NCBI GenBank assembly: GCA_963802795.1
Contig: CAWDJV010000005.1
Coordinates: forward strand, 992,001-1,056,000
Reading direction: 5' to 3'
Length of the DNA stretch: 64,000 nt
DNA from: JAIBJN01 sp963802795
GTDB taxonomy: Bacteria; Actinomycetota; Thermoleophilia; Gaiellales; Gaiellaceae
The notes under the pieces are model-generated. The model saw nothing but the letters and a program-made list of their open reading frames with translations. It did not search any database and was not told where the DNA came from. Below are positions 1 to 10,468 of the stretch, piece by piece (positions within the stretch are counted from its first letter, which is position 1; the number at the start of each line of letters is the position of its first letter). The position numbers and the translations under genes were made by a program.

Positions 1-2073
1 CGTCGCAAAGACCGCGAAGACGCAGACCATCACGATCGCCGCGCTGGTCACCACTCCCGCAGTCGTCTTGATCCCGTGGGTGATTGCCTGCTCGGTGCTC
101 ATGCCGTGGTCGTAGGCCTCGCGGATCCTGCTGATGATGAAGACGTGGTAGTCCATCGACAGGCCGAAGAGGATCACGAACATGAAGATGGGCAGGAAGG
201 CGTCGATGCCGGCGGTGGAATCGAAGCCGAGAAGGCCCTTGCCCCATCCGTGCTGGAAGACGAGCACCATCACGCCGTAAGCGGCAGCGATGGAGAGCAG
301 GTTGAGGATGATCGCCTTGAATGCGATCACGAGCGATCGGAAGGCGAAGAGCATGAGCAGGAACGCCAGCAGGAGCACGAATCCGAACACGAGCGGCGCG
401 ACGGACGCGAGCTTGTCGTTGAAGTCCTTCGACTGCGCGGTCATTCCCGTGACGCCGACCTCGGCGTTCGGCAGCGCGCCGACGGTCGCCGGGACGATCT
501 CGTCTCTGAGCGTCGCGAGCGCGGCCTCCGAGGCCGCGTCCATGCCCTCGCCGTCGACGGGGATGGCGACGGTCGCAATCGTCCCGCCGTCGTTCACGTC
601 GATCGTGATCGGCTCGTGCATCTGCCCGCTGGCGAGCGCCCGCCACTCGAGCTGGCCGATCGCCTCCTGCACCTCGGGCGCGGTGACGTCGGCCGCCTTG
701 ACGACGACGCCCGCAGGGATCTCGCTTCCCGGGAAGGCTGCCTGGATCCGGTTGTACGTCTGGATGGAGGGCAGGGACTGCGGGTACGTCTCGATCGCCG
801 GGCTGCACCGTGCGTAGCTGCAGCGCCGGCACGGCGAGCGCCAGCAGGAGACCCGCCGACAGGACTGACGGAGATCACAGGCCTCCGCAGGACCGCTCCG
901 ACGATCCTTCCCCAGATCCGGCCCTCGCCGTCATCGCGGCGGAGCCGGCTGACGAACGGCACTCGGCCTCGCTCGACCCGGTCGCCGAGCCAGGAGAGGG
1001 TGGCCGGAAGAACGGTGAGCGACCCGAGCATGGCCACCGCGACCACGAGGATCGTGCCGACGGCGAAGGCCGACATGCCCTGGATGCCGGCGAGGAACAT
1101 GCCGGACATGGCGATGATGACGGTCAGCCCGGAGATCAGCACCGAGCGGCCGGACGTGGCCGCGGCCGCTTCGAGCGCCGCCTCCTCGCTGCGCCCGGCG
1201 GCTCGCTCCTCGCGTTCTCGCTTCAAGTAGAACATCGAGTAGTCGACGCCCACCGCGAGCCCGATCAGGAGGATCAGCTCGTAGGTCACCTCGTCGATCG
1301 GGATCAAAGAGGTCGGCAGTGCGACCAGCCCGAACGTGGCGACGATGGCTGTGAGCGCGAGCAGGAGCGGAATGCCGGCCGCAACAAGGGCTCCGAAGAC
1401 GACGATGAGGATGATGAGGGTCACCGGGATGGAGAGCAGCCCGGCCTTCTTCAGGTCGTCCATGAAGGCGGCCGTTGACCTCCTTCGACGCGCTGACGCC
1501 GAACGAGCCGACGAACACGTCTGGATTGGCCTTCTGCGCCTCGTCGACTGCGGCGACGACGGGGTCGATCTTCTTGACGGCGTCGTCGGGATCGCCGCGG
1601 ATCTCGAAGTCGATGAGCGCTGCATGCCCGGCTTGGCCGACCTGGCCGGCGTTCTCGGGATCGAGCGGCGACTGGACGTCCATGACCACGTCCAGGGCGG
1701 AGACTCTGGCGATCACGTCCTCGACTGCGGCCGTGAAGGCCGGATCCTTGACGGTCAGCGTCTCGCTCTGGACGAGCACGCTCTCTCCGGCCGGTTGCAC
1801 GAATTCCTCGTGGAGGAGCTTGTCGATGCGGCCCGATTCGCCCACGCCGGACGTGGCCGTCTCGATCTTGGTCGTGCCGCTGACGATGCCGAGCGCGAAG
1901 GCGACGACGACGAAGGCAAGCCAGCCGAAGATGGCGGTCTTGCGGTGCTGGGCGCTCCATCGGCCCATACGCCCGGCGAGGTTGGTGGGTTCACGTGGTC
2001 GATCGGGCGGCGCGACGCGGCTTTCCTCGGCTGTCTGCTCGTCCGGCTCGTCCTGGATGACTCGCGTCTTCAT
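1..2073 (-). CDS. MMPL/RND-family membrane transporter (partial, two frameshifts)
   Basis: Membrane exporter of the MMPL branch of RND transporters, which move lipids or hydrophobic compounds out of the cell using the proton gradient. The start is the ATG at 2073 (MKTRVIQ...), 6 bases after a GAGAGGAG ribosome site. An N-terminal membrane segment (WLAFVVVAFALGIV) is followed by a periplasmic loop and then the conserved first helix bundle with VGVDYSMFYLKRE. The reading frame breaks near 1475 (one extra base by comparison with the expected KEVNAAFMDDL) and again near 820-870. The second helix bundle (LFGLSMDYHVFIISRIREAY) is readable at 121-190. The C-terminus lies beyond the window. The substrate is unknown. 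Downstream on the same strand from the two-component genes, it may be their target. Confidence 0.85.
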
Positions 2074-2191
2074 CGCTGCTCCTCTCGCAGATGGAAACCT
2101 GCTCCACGCTCCCACGCGAGCCGGCAGCCGAACAGACGGGAGACTTCCCGTTCGGGGGCCGGTTTTCTGGTGTGTTGCCCTGCGCCCGGGC

Positions 2192-2836
2192 TCAGGAGCG
2201 CAGATAGAGGAGCACGGCGAGCACGCGGCGCGAATCGGTTCCGCTGGAGGGCAAGCCGAGCTTGCCGAAGATGCTCGATACGTACTTCTCCACTGCGCGA
2301 AGCGAGATCACGAGCTTGTCGGCGATGCCCTGGTTCGAGCGGCCCTCGGCCATGAGCTCGAGCACTTCCCGCTCGCGCGGCGTGAGCTGGGCAAGCGGGT
2401 CATCGCTCCGGTGTCTCGAGAGCAGCGTCGAGACGATGATCGGGTCGATCGCCGAGCCTCCTTCCGCTACACGCCGGACCGCGCCGATGAACTCCTTGAC
2501 GTCGCTGATGCGATCCTTGAGCAAGTAGCCGGCGCCGTCGGCCGAGTCGGCCAGCAGCTTCATCGCCAGGCCGACCTCGACGTACTGCGAGAGCACGAGC
2601 ACGCCCACCGAGGGGTGGTCGGCGCGGATCTCCAGGGCGGCCTGCATCCCCTCGTCGTTGTGCGTCGGAGGGAGCCGGATGTCGACGATGGCCACGTCGG
2701 GCGAGTAGCTGCGAACCTTGAGGAGCAGGTCCTCGGCGGTCTCGCAGCATCCGACCACCTCAAGCCCGTTCTCGTCCAGCAGGCGCGCGAGGCCTTCCCG
2801 GAGCAGGACGCTGTCTTCGGCGATCACGGCGCGCAC
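2192..2836 (-). CDS. NarL/FixJ-family response regulator
   Basis: DNA-binding response regulator of 214 residues, partner of the sensor kinase immediately upstream. Residues 1-120 form the receiver domain: acidic pair ED near residue 8, phospho-acceptor Asp in VAIVDIRLP (about residue 54) and the switch Lys in GYLLKDR. Residues 145-205 form a LuxR-type helix-turn-helix (LTPREREVLELMAEGRSNQGIADKL, positions about 148-172). I chose the GTG at 2836 because it overlaps the kinase stop codon by 13 bases, a translational-coupling arrangement. Its targets are not shown by the sequence; the neighbouring MMPL exporter (minus strand, 119 bases further on) is the obvious candidate. Confidence 0.9.
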   Translation of the reverse strand: MRAVIAEDSVLLREGLARLLDENGLEVVGCCETAEDLLLKVRSYSPDVAIVDIRLPPTHNDEGMQAALEIRADHPSVGVLVLSQYVEVGLAMKLLADSADGAGYLLKDRISDVKEFIGAVRRVAEGGSAIDPIIVSTLLSRHRSDDPLAQLTPREREVLELMAEGRSNQGIADKLVISLRAVEKYVSSIFGKLGLPSSGTDSRRVLAVLLYLRS

Positions 2837-4602
2837 GGGATCTCCGCTCGCAACCGGGTGCCAGCGCCTCTCGGGCTCCAGATCCGCAGCCGTCCCTCGA
2901 GCGCCTCCACGCGGTCCGCGAGCCCTCGGAGCCCCGAGCCGAGCTCGGTGTCGGCGCCGCCGGCGCCGTCGTCCACGACCTCGACGACGAGCAGGCCGTT
3001 CGACCGGCAGACCTCGACGCCGGCCGTCGTCGCGTTCGCGTGCTTGCCGATGTTGGCCAGGCTCTCCGAGACGAGGTAGAAAGCGGCAACTTCCAGAGGC
3101 TCGGGAAGCCGGCCGTCGAGCTCGACCGCGAGCTTGACCGGAACCGGTGCGCGGGCGGCGAGCTGCTCGAGTGCTATCTCCAGGCCGTGCGCGCTGACGA
3201 CGGCGGGATGGATTCCGCGCGCCACGTCGCGAAGCTCCTCGAGAGAGGTCGCGATCTCCCGTCTCGCCTGATCGAGTCTCGCGCGTGCGTCCGAGTCGTC
3301 CGCCAGCCGGTCCTCGAGCCCGCTCAGCTCGAGCGAGAGCGCGATGAGCCGCTGCTGCGCACCGTCGTGCAGGTTCCGCTCCAGCCGCTGGCGCTCCTTC
3401 TGACCCACGTCGATGACGCGGGCCCGGGACGCTCTCAGGTCCACGAGGTGTGCCCTGAGCTCGGCATGCAGGCGGCCGTTCTCGAGTGCCATTCCGGCCG
3501 CGGCGGTGACGGCGCCCAGCAGCTCCGTCTCGTCGTTGAGCGCCGGGTCGTGCAGCAACGCGGCCACGTGCGCTCCTCCCAGGTCGATCAGCGTGGTCGC
3601 CCTGCCGCTGTCCGGGCCTGGAAGCTCGATCAGCCGACCCTCCAGGTCGGCGTAGCACCCGTAGTCGGGCAGCCAGTACGCGAGCGTGAGCGACGGATCA
3701 CGAAGCGCACGCGAGAGGGCGTCGCGGAGGTCCGCCGGTGCCGGATCCGCTTGGAGGTCGACGAAGACGTCGCCGACGGACGAGCGCGCAAGGCGTGAGT
3801 GGAGGAGGGCGATCAGGAACGCAACCGGTGCCAGGCTGAGCGTCGCGAAGGTCGCCCACCGGATCTGTTGCACCGCTGGGCCGCCCCAGGCGGCCGACAG
3901 CAAGAGCGCGGCGATCATGACGAGCGCGAGCCCGAAGGCGTCGGCGAGAAGCGCGACCGACCTTCGCAGCGGACGACCTGCGCGCGCCCGGCGAGCGACC
4001 AGGATGCCCACGCCGGTCAGGCAGTAGGCGCTGATCAGCGTGAGCTGGACGCGCGCTGCCGCCTGCGCGGCGTCGGCGTTCTCTGTGATCTCGAGCAGGT
4101 TGTGCGGCCCGAAGAACCCGAACGTCATGCGGAGGAGCTCGAGCCCGATCGCGGTGACGTAGGCCGCCAGGACGAGTCCCCGCTCGAACCGGCCGTGCAG
4201 CCGGCCATCCGGAAACGCGAGAAAAACGTGGAGGAAGAGGACTGGCGGCAAGAGGTCGAGCGCCTGTCCGAGCGTGAAGACGACATCGTTGGTCGCCCAG
4301 GAAAGGCTCGCGAGGAAGTTGGCGAACCCCGCCGCGATCATGAGCGGGCCAAAACGGCTCGCAGGCCTGTGCCACCACGCGAGAAGCCCGCACAGGACAT
4401 ACGAAAGCGTGACCAACACCGAGAGCAGCGCGATCACGAGCGGCTCTCCCAGGTCGGAGCCGATCGTGTCGTTCCTCAGGGCGAGAACGATCGAGCAGCC
4501 GGCGGCGGCCCCGCCGGCGAGCGCTATGAGCAGGAAGACGGCGGGCCTCGGTGGGCGGAAACCCCCCAGATGCGTTTCCTGCGCGAGCGCCGAACCCTCC
4601 AT
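2824..4602 (-). CDS. NarX-type sensor histidine kinase
   Basis: Membrane sensor kinase of about 592 residues. The N-terminal half has about eight hydrophobic segments (for example VFLLIALAGGAAAGCSIVLAL and VIALLSVLVTLSYVLCGLLAW), then a GAF-like linker at about 290-390. A HisKA_3 dimerisation helix carries the phospho-acceptor in RNLHDGAQQRL. The HATPase_c domain has the N-box in ESLANIGKHANA and glycine loops DDGAGG and GSGLRGLADR. The ATG at 4602 is preferred over a GTG at 4623 because GGAGAGGAG lies 9 bases before it. It overlaps the response regulator by 13 bases. The 282 bases up to the next gene contain no gene I can support and presumably hold promoters for both directions. Confidence 0.9.
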   Translation of the reverse strand: MEGSALAQETHLGGFRPPRPAVFLLIALAGGAAAGCSIVLALRNDTIGSDLGEPLVIALLSVLVTLSYVLCGLLAWWHRPASRFGPLMIAAGFANFLASLSWATNDVVFTLGQALDLLPPVLFLHVFLAFPDGRLHGRFERGLVLAAYVTAIGLELLRMTFGFFGPHNLLEITENADAAQAAARVQLTLISAYCLTGVGILVARRARAGRPLRRSVALLADAFGLALVMIAALLLSAAWGGPAVQQIRWATFATLSLAPVAFLIALLHSRLARSSVGDVFVDLQADPAPADLRDALSRALRDPSLTLAYWLPDYGCYADLEGRLIELPGPDSGRATTLIDLGGAHVAALLHDPALNDETELLGAVTAAAGMALENGRLHAELRAHLVDLRASRARVIDVGQKERQRLERNLHDGAQQRLIALSLELSGLEDRLADDSDARARLDQARREIATSLEELRDVARGIHPAVVSAHGLEIALEQLAARAPVPVKLAVELDGRLPEPLEVAAFYLVSESLANIGKHANATTAGVEVCRSNGLLVVEVVDDGAGGADTELGSGLRGLADRVEALEGRLRIWSPRGAGTRLRAEIPCAP

Positions 4603-4884
4603 TCGGGGCCGCTCCTCTCCCACCGTGTGTGGCTGTCGGCTGAGACGGACCCCTCAGGCGCGACCGCTGAAAAAACCTCGCGCAACAGCAGCGGATGAAA
4701 GGCCGTCTGCCCACGAGGATACCCCTCGGATGCCGGAATGTGAATGTCTCGGGATGCCGCCTCGGCATGCGGGGAAACCCGCACGCGAATCCGGGCGGAC
4801 GCCGATGACTCCGTGCGTTCGCATCGAGAGGCTGGAGGCGAACGAAAATCGCAGGGAGCCCTGCGGCTCCGAAGGAGGATCACG

Positions 4885-6970
4885 ATGTCCCCGATCACCC
4901 GACGACGCTTCCTCGAGTACGGGGCGGTGGCTGGAGCGTCGCTCTTCATCCCGCTCAGGTTTGGTTCGTACGCGGTCGCCCAGGTCCCGGGCGGCACGCT
5001 GGACCCGGACGATGTGACCAAGTTCGTCACGTCAATGCTCATCCCGCCGGTGATGCCCCGGGCGGGGACGATCACGATGCCGGGCGGCAAGCCCGCCGAC
5101 TACTACGAGATCTCCATGAAGCAGTTCGACCAGCAGATCCTGCCGGCAGGCATGCCGGCCACGACCGTCTGGGGCTACGGCGCAGTGGCCTCGGCCAGCA
5201 AGAAGGGACTGCTCCTCCACAACGCGCCTTCGCTCACGATCGAGACGCAGTGGAAGCGGCCGGTGCGGATCAAGTGGATCAACGACCTCAAGGACGCGAA
5301 CGGGAACTACCTCCCGCACCTGCTGCCCGTGGACCCCACGCTGCACTGGGCCAACCCACCCGGCGGAGCGGCAGGCCGGGACTCGCGGCCCGACTTCGAC
5401 TCCACGCCCGGTCCCTACACCGGTCCCGTGCCGATCGTGACCCACCTACACGGCGCCGTCGGCGTGGGCGACGAGAGCGACGGCTACGCCGAGGCCTGGT
5501 ACCTGCCGGCCGCGGCCAACATCCCCGCGGGCTACGCGACCGAGGGCACCTGGAACAACTTCTTCGCGGGGAAGGCCGCATCGAAGTTCGGCGTCACCTG
5601 GGGCCCCGGGTTTGCGACCTTCCAGTACCCCAATGACCAGCGCGAGTCGACGCTCTGGTACCACGACCACGCGCTCGGCATGACCCGGCTCAACGTGTAC
5701 GCGGGCCCGGCGGGCTTCTTCCTCGTCCGCGGCGGCCCCGAGGGGGACAAGGCGGTCCTGGACACCCGCACCGGCACCACGGCCGTTCTCCCCAGCCCCG
5801 CTCCCAACGAGGGCGACCAGTTCCCGCCCAACAAGACCTACTACGAGATCCCGATCGCCGTCCAGGACCGCTCGTTCAACGACGACGGCTCCTTGTTCTA
5901 CCCGGACACGCGGGCGTTCTTCGAGGACGTCCCACCCGGCGGGCCCTACATCCCCGATACGGACATCTCGCCGATCTGGAACCCCGAGTTCTTCGGCAAC
6001 ACGATCATGGTCAACGGCAACACGTGGCCGTTCCAGACCGTCGAGAAGCGCCGCTACCGCCTCCGCTTCCTGAACGGCTGCCAGTCGCGCTTCCTGATCC
6101 TCGACTTCAACCAAGTGCCCGGCGTCGAGGTCTGGCAGATCGGCAACGAGGGCGGCTTCCTGCCGGCGCCGGTCAACCTGACCGCCACCAACGGCAACCG
6201 GCTGCTCATGGGTCTGGCCGAGCGGGCGGACTTGATCGTCGACTTCACGAACGTGCCGACGGGCCAGCACGTCCTCGGGAACGTCGGACCGGACGAGCCG
6301 TTCGGCGGCGGCGAGCCCGGCGAAGATCCCCCAGATGGCTTCGAGATCGCCGATCCCGACACCACCGGGCAGATCATGCAGTTCCGCGTCGTGCCGGCGG
6401 TCGCTCCGGATCCCACCACCCCGCCCATGTTCCTGCAGCTGCCGGCGATCACTCCACTTCCACAGGAGACCGTCACCCGCCATTTGGCGCTCTTGGAGAG
6501 GGCGTCGGCGTTCTTCGATGCCCCGGCGGAGGCGTTGCTCGGCACCGTCGCGGGCGATCCCAATCTCGCGCCGGGCGTTTGGATGGAGCGGGAATGGGCG
6601 GACCCGGAAACGGAGAACCCGGCCGTGGGCACCACGGAGGTCTGGGAGCTGTACAACGCCAGTGCCGACGCCCACCCCATCCACATCCACGAGGTGGCAT
6701 TCGAGGTCGTCAACCGGCAGGACATCCTCATCAACGAAGACACGAGTGAGGTTCAAGTCGATCCCGAATCGGTGCCGACGCCACCCGAGTCCTGGGAGAC
6801 CGGCCTCAAAGGACAGCGTCGTCGCCTACCCGGGTCAGGTGACCAGGCTGCGGCTGCGGTTCACCAATCCCGGCCAGTTCGTCTGGCACTGCCACATCGT
6901 CGAGCACGAGGACAACGAGATGATGCGGTCGTACCGCATCGGCCCGGTGCAGCCGGGCCAGCCGACTTAG
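4885..6970 (+). CDS. Multicopper oxidase, Tat-exported (CotA/bilirubin oxidase-like), one frameshift
   Basis: Secreted copper oxidase that oxidises phenolics, metals or bilirubin-like substrates and reduces oxygen to water. The ATG at 4885 follows a strong GAAGGAGG site. The N-terminus has a twin-arginine signal (RRRFLEY, then hydrophobic GAVAGASLFIPL). Four copper-ligand motifs are present: HLHGAVGVGDE, WYHDHALGM, HPIHIHEVAFE and HCHIVEHEDNEMM. The length of about 695 residues is somewhat long for the family. The frame breaks near 6810: GLK is followed by out-of-frame sequence, while the correct frame gives DSVVAYPGQVTRLRLRF through the last copper motif to the stop at 6970. One extra base in CTCAAAGGACAGC explains it. 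The physiological substrate cannot be told from sequence. Confidence 0.9.
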
Positions 6971-7052
6971 GTATGAGCAGCCTGCACGCGTCTCCGGCAG
7001 GTCGCGCGAAGAAGACACCGCGCGTCGACAGCTAGGCTCCGCCCCTTCGGAC

Positions 7053-9404
7053 ATGAGCCAGACAGAGCTTCAAGACACCGAGCTCCAGCTCCTCGACGCG
7101 TACTGGCGCGCCGCGAACTACCTGTCGGTCGGGCAGGTCTATCTGCTCGACAATCCTCTCCTCCGCGAGCCCCTGGCGCCGGAGCACGTCAAGCCACGGC
7201 TCCTCGGCCACTTCGGCACCACGCCCGGCCTCAACCTCGTCTACGCGCATCTCAACCGCGCAATCCGCGAGCGCGACCTGAGCGTGCTCTACGTCACGGG
7301 CCCCGGCCATGGAGGGCCCGGCCTCGTTGCGAACACCTATCTCGAGGGCACGTACAGCGAGCACTACCCGGCGATCACCGAGGACGAGGCCGGCATGCGC
7401 CGTCTCTTCCGCCAGTTCTCGTTCCCCGGCGGGATCCCGAGCCACGTCGCCCCGGAGACGCCCGGGTCGATCCACGAAGGCGGCGAGCTCGGCTACTCGC
7501 TCTCGCACGCGTTCGGCGCGGCGTTCGACAACCCCGACCTGATCGTCGCCTGCGTCGTCGGCGACGGCGAGGCGGAGACCGGCCCGCTCGCGACCAGCTG
7601 GCACTCGAACAAGTTCCTCAACCCCGCGACGGACGGCGCGGTCCTGCCGATCCTCCACCTGAACGGGTGGAAGATCGCGAACCCGACCGTTCTCGCCCGC
7701 ATCCCCGAGGACGAGCTGCTCGCCCTCTTCTCCGGGTACGGGTGGGAGCCCCACGTCGTCGCCGGCGAGGAGCCTGAGCTCGTCCACCGGGAGTTCGCGG
7801 CGGCCCTCGACGCGTCGCTCGACGCGATCGCCGGGATCCAGCACACAGCGCGCGCCGGGAATGAGGCGGCGCGCCCCCGCTGGCCGATGATCATCCTGCG
7901 GACGCCCAAGGGCTGGACAGGCCCGCACGAGGTGGACGGTGCACAGGTCGAAGGAACCTGGCGGTCTCACCAGGTGCCCTTGACTGCGGCCCGCGACACC
8001 CCGGAGCACCTACGGATCCTCGAGCAGTGGCTGAAGAGCTACCGGCCGGACGAGCTGTTCGACGAGGACGGTGCTCTCGTGCCCGAGCTCCGGGCCCTCG
8101 CTCCCGAGGGCGACCGCCGGATGGGCGCAAACCCGCATGCCGTCGGGGTCCTCCGCGACCTCCGGCTTCCCGACTTTCGCGACTACGCGGTGGACGTGGC
8201 GAAGCCCGGCACGACGGCGAGCGAAGCGACCCGGGTGCTCGGCGGATACCTGCGCGACGTCATCGAGCTCAACCCGGACTCCTTCAGGATCTTCGGCCCC
8301 GACGAGACGGCATCGAACCGGCTGGACGCCGTCTTCGAGGCGACGGCCAAGGCCTGGGACGCGGAGACCCTTCCGGTCGACGAGTTCCTCGCGCCCGACG
8401 GCCGCGTCATGGAGATGCTTTCGGAGCACCAGTGTCAAGGCTGGCTCGAGGGCTACCTCCTGACGGGCCGGCACGGGCTGTTCAACTGCTACGAGGCGTT
8501 CATCCACATCGTCGACTCGATGTTCAACCAGCACGCCAAGTGGCTGAAGGTCTCGCGCGAGATTCCGTGGCGACACCCGCTTCCGTCGCTCAACTACCTC
8601 CTGAGCTCCCACGTCTGGCGGCAGGACCACAACGGGTTCTCACACCAGGATCCGGGGTTCATCGACCATGTCGTCAACAAGAAGGCCGAGGTCATCCGCG
8701 TCTACCTTCCCCCCGATGCGAACTGCGTCCTCTCGGTGGCCGACCACTGCCTGCGCAGCCGCCACTACATCAACGTCATCGTCGCCGGGAAGCAGCCGAC
8801 GCTCGACTTCCTCTCCATGGAGGAGGCGATCGTGCATTGCACGCACGGCGTCGGCATCTGGGAATGGGCCTCGAACGACGAGGGCGCCGAGCCCGACGTC
8901 GTCCTGGCCTGCTGCGGCGACGTGCCCACGCTCGAGACGCTTGCCGCGACGGCGCTCCTACGCGAGCACCTGCCCGACCTGCGCGTGCGGGTCGTGAACG
9001 TGGTCGACCTGATGCGCCTTCAGCCGGAGAGCGAGCATCCGCACGGGCTCTCCGACCGTGACTTCGATGCGCTCTTCACGACGAGCAAGCCGATCATCTT
9101 TGCCTATCACGGATACCCATGGCTCATCCACCGCCTCACGTACCGGCGGACGAATCACTCGAACCTCCACGTCCGCGGGTACAAGGAGGAGGGGACGACG
9201 ACGACTCCTTTCGACATGGTCATGCTCAACGACCTCGATCGCTACCACCTCGTCATGGACGTCATCGACCGCGTTCCCGGCCTGGCCGAGCGCTCGGCCC
9301 ATCTCCGCGAGCGGATGAGCGACCAGCGACTGCTCGCGCGGGCCTGGACGAGGGAACACGGCGAGGACCACCCGGGCGTCAGCGACTGGACCTGGCCCTA
9401 CTGA
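7053..9404 (+). CDS. xfp: Xylulose-5-phosphate/fructose-6-phosphate phosphoketolase
   Basis: Thiamine-diphosphate enzyme that splits xylulose 5-phosphate or fructose 6-phosphate with phosphate into acetyl phosphate and a shorter sugar phosphate. It is full length (783 residues). Visible family features are GPGHGGPG, the SHVAPETPGSIHEGGELGYSL block, the ThDP/metal motif GDGEAETGPLATSWHSNKF and the C-terminal HQDPGF...VYLPPDAN region. The stop abuts the acetate kinase start, so the two genes form an operon that converts acetyl phosphate to acetate with gain of ATP. No good ribosome site precedes the ATG; TAGGCT at 7033-7038 could be a -10 element. Confidence 0.95.
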   Translation: MSQTELQDTELQLLDAYWRAANYLSVGQVYLLDNPLLREPLAPEHVKPRLLGHFGTTPGLNLVYAHLNRAIRERDLSVLYVTGPGHGGPGLVANTYLEGTYSEHYPAITEDEAGMRRLFRQFSFPGGIPSHVAPETPGSIHEGGELGYSLSHAFGAAFDNPDLIVACVVGDGEAETGPLATSWHSNKFLNPATDGAVLPILHLNGWKIANPTVLARIPEDELLALFSGYGWEPHVVAGEEPELVHREFAAALDASLDAIAGIQHTARAGNEAARPRWPMIILRTPKGWTGPHEVDGAQVEGTWRSHQVPLTAARDTPEHLRILEQWLKSYRPDELFDEDGALVPELRALAPEGDRRMGANPHAVGVLRDLRLPDFRDYAVDVAKPGTTASEATRVLGGYLRDVIELNPDSFRIFGPDETASNRLDAVFEATAKAWDAETLPVDEFLAPDGRVMEMLSEHQCQGWLEGYLLTGRHGLFNCYEAFIHIVDSMFNQHAKWLKVSREIPWRHPLPSLNYLLSSHVWRQDHNGFSHQDPGFIDHVVNKKAEVIRVYLPPDANCVLSVADHCLRSRHYINVIVAGKQPTLDFLSMEEAIVHCTHGVGIWEWASNDEGAEPDVVLACCGDVPTLETLAATALLREHLPDLRVRVVNVVDLMRLQPESEHPHGLSDRDFDALFTTSKPIIFAYHGYPWLIHRLTYRRTNHSNLHVRGYKEEGTTTTPFDMVMLNDLDRYHLVMDVIDRVPGLAERSAHLRERMSDQRLLARAWTREHGEDHPGVSDWTWPY

Positions 9405-10439
9405 GTGGGCGCGATCCTCGTCGTCAACGCCGGGTCGACGAGCCTCAAGCTCTCCCTCGTCGCCGAGGACGAAACGAGCGAAGCGGTTCCGGCTCTGGAG
9501 GCGGTCGCTGCCGACGGCTTGGACGCGGTGGCACATCGCGTCGTTCACGGCGGCCCGCAGTTCACCGACCCAGTCGTCATCGACGGCTCGGTCCGTCAGG
9601 CGATCCTCGCGCTCGAGGCGCTCGCCCCGCTCCACAACGCCCCCGCGCTCCGCGGCATCGAGGATGCGACCTCGGCCCTCCCCGACGTGCCGCACGTGGC
9701 GGTCTTCGACACGGCGTTCCACGCCACGATTCCGCCGGAGGCGGCCGTGTATGCGGTCCCGCGACCGTGGCGCGAGGAGCTCGGGATACGGCGCTACGGC
9801 TTCCACGGTCTCTCCGTTCAGTGGGCCGCCGAGCGCGTGCAAGTCAGCCGGCTGGTCGTGTGCCACCTCGGCGGCGGCTGTTCGGTCACCGCCGTTCGCG
9901 ACGGCCGCTCCGTGGACACCACGATGGGCTTCACCCCGCTCGAGGGCGTGCCGATGTCCACGCGCTCCGGCTCGTTCGATCCGGGCGCGCTCCTGTATCT
10001 CCTGCGTGAGTCGGGGCTCGATGTGGCGTCGCTCGACCATGCCCTCAACTTCGATTCGGGCCTGACCGGGCTCGCCGGGTCCGGCGACATGTCGGAGATC
10101 GAGGAGCGCGCGGAGGGGGGAAGCCCCGACGCTCTCCTCGCGCTCGACGTCTTCACGTACCGCGTCGCGTCGGCGGTTGCGGCGATGGCCGTGGCCGCGC
10201 AGGGGCTCGATGCGCTCGTCTTCACCGCCGGGATCGGAGAGGCGTCGCCCGGCGTGCGCGCTCGTACGTGCCGGCGGCTCGGCTTCCTGGGCGTCGAGCT
10301 CGACTCCGAGGCGAACCGGGTAGCGGAGCCGGACGCAGAGGTGTCGACTCCGGCCTCCCCGGTTCGCGTCTCGGTCATTCGGGCCCGCGAGGATCTGGTG
10401 GCCGCTCGCGCGGCGAGAGCTCTGCTCGCGACGCCCTGA
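9405..10439 (+). CDS. ackA: Acetate kinase (short form)
   Basis: Converts acetyl phosphate and ADP to acetate and ATP. The GTG start immediately follows the phosphoketolase stop. Family motifs are VNAGSTSLKLSL at the N-terminus, RVVHGG, FDTAFH, YGFHGLS, CHLGGGCSVTAV with MGFTPLEGVPMSTRSG, and FTAGIGE near the C-terminus. At 344 residues it is shorter than the usual 390-400; the missing part is mainly in the first quarter, between the N-terminal strand and RVVHGG. All catalytic blocks are present, so it should be active. With xfp it forms a bifid-shunt-like module. Confidence 0.93.
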   Translation: MGAILVVNAGSTSLKLSLVAEDETSEAVPALEAVAADGLDAVAHRVVHGGPQFTDPVVIDGSVRQAILALEALAPLHNAPALRGIEDATSALPDVPHVAVFDTAFHATIPPEAAVYAVPRPWREELGIRRYGFHGLSVQWAAERVQVSRLVVCHLGGGCSVTAVRDGRSVDTTMGFTPLEGVPMSTRSGSFDPGALLYLLRESGLDVASLDHALNFDSGLTGLAGSGDMSEIEERAEGGSPDALLALDVFTYRVASAVAAMAVAAQGLDALVFTAGIGEASPGVRARTCRRLGFLGVELDSEANRVAEPDAEVSTPASPVRVSVIRAREDLVAARAARALLATP

Positions 10440-10468
10440 AGTACCCGAAGAAGGTTTCGCCGGCCTCG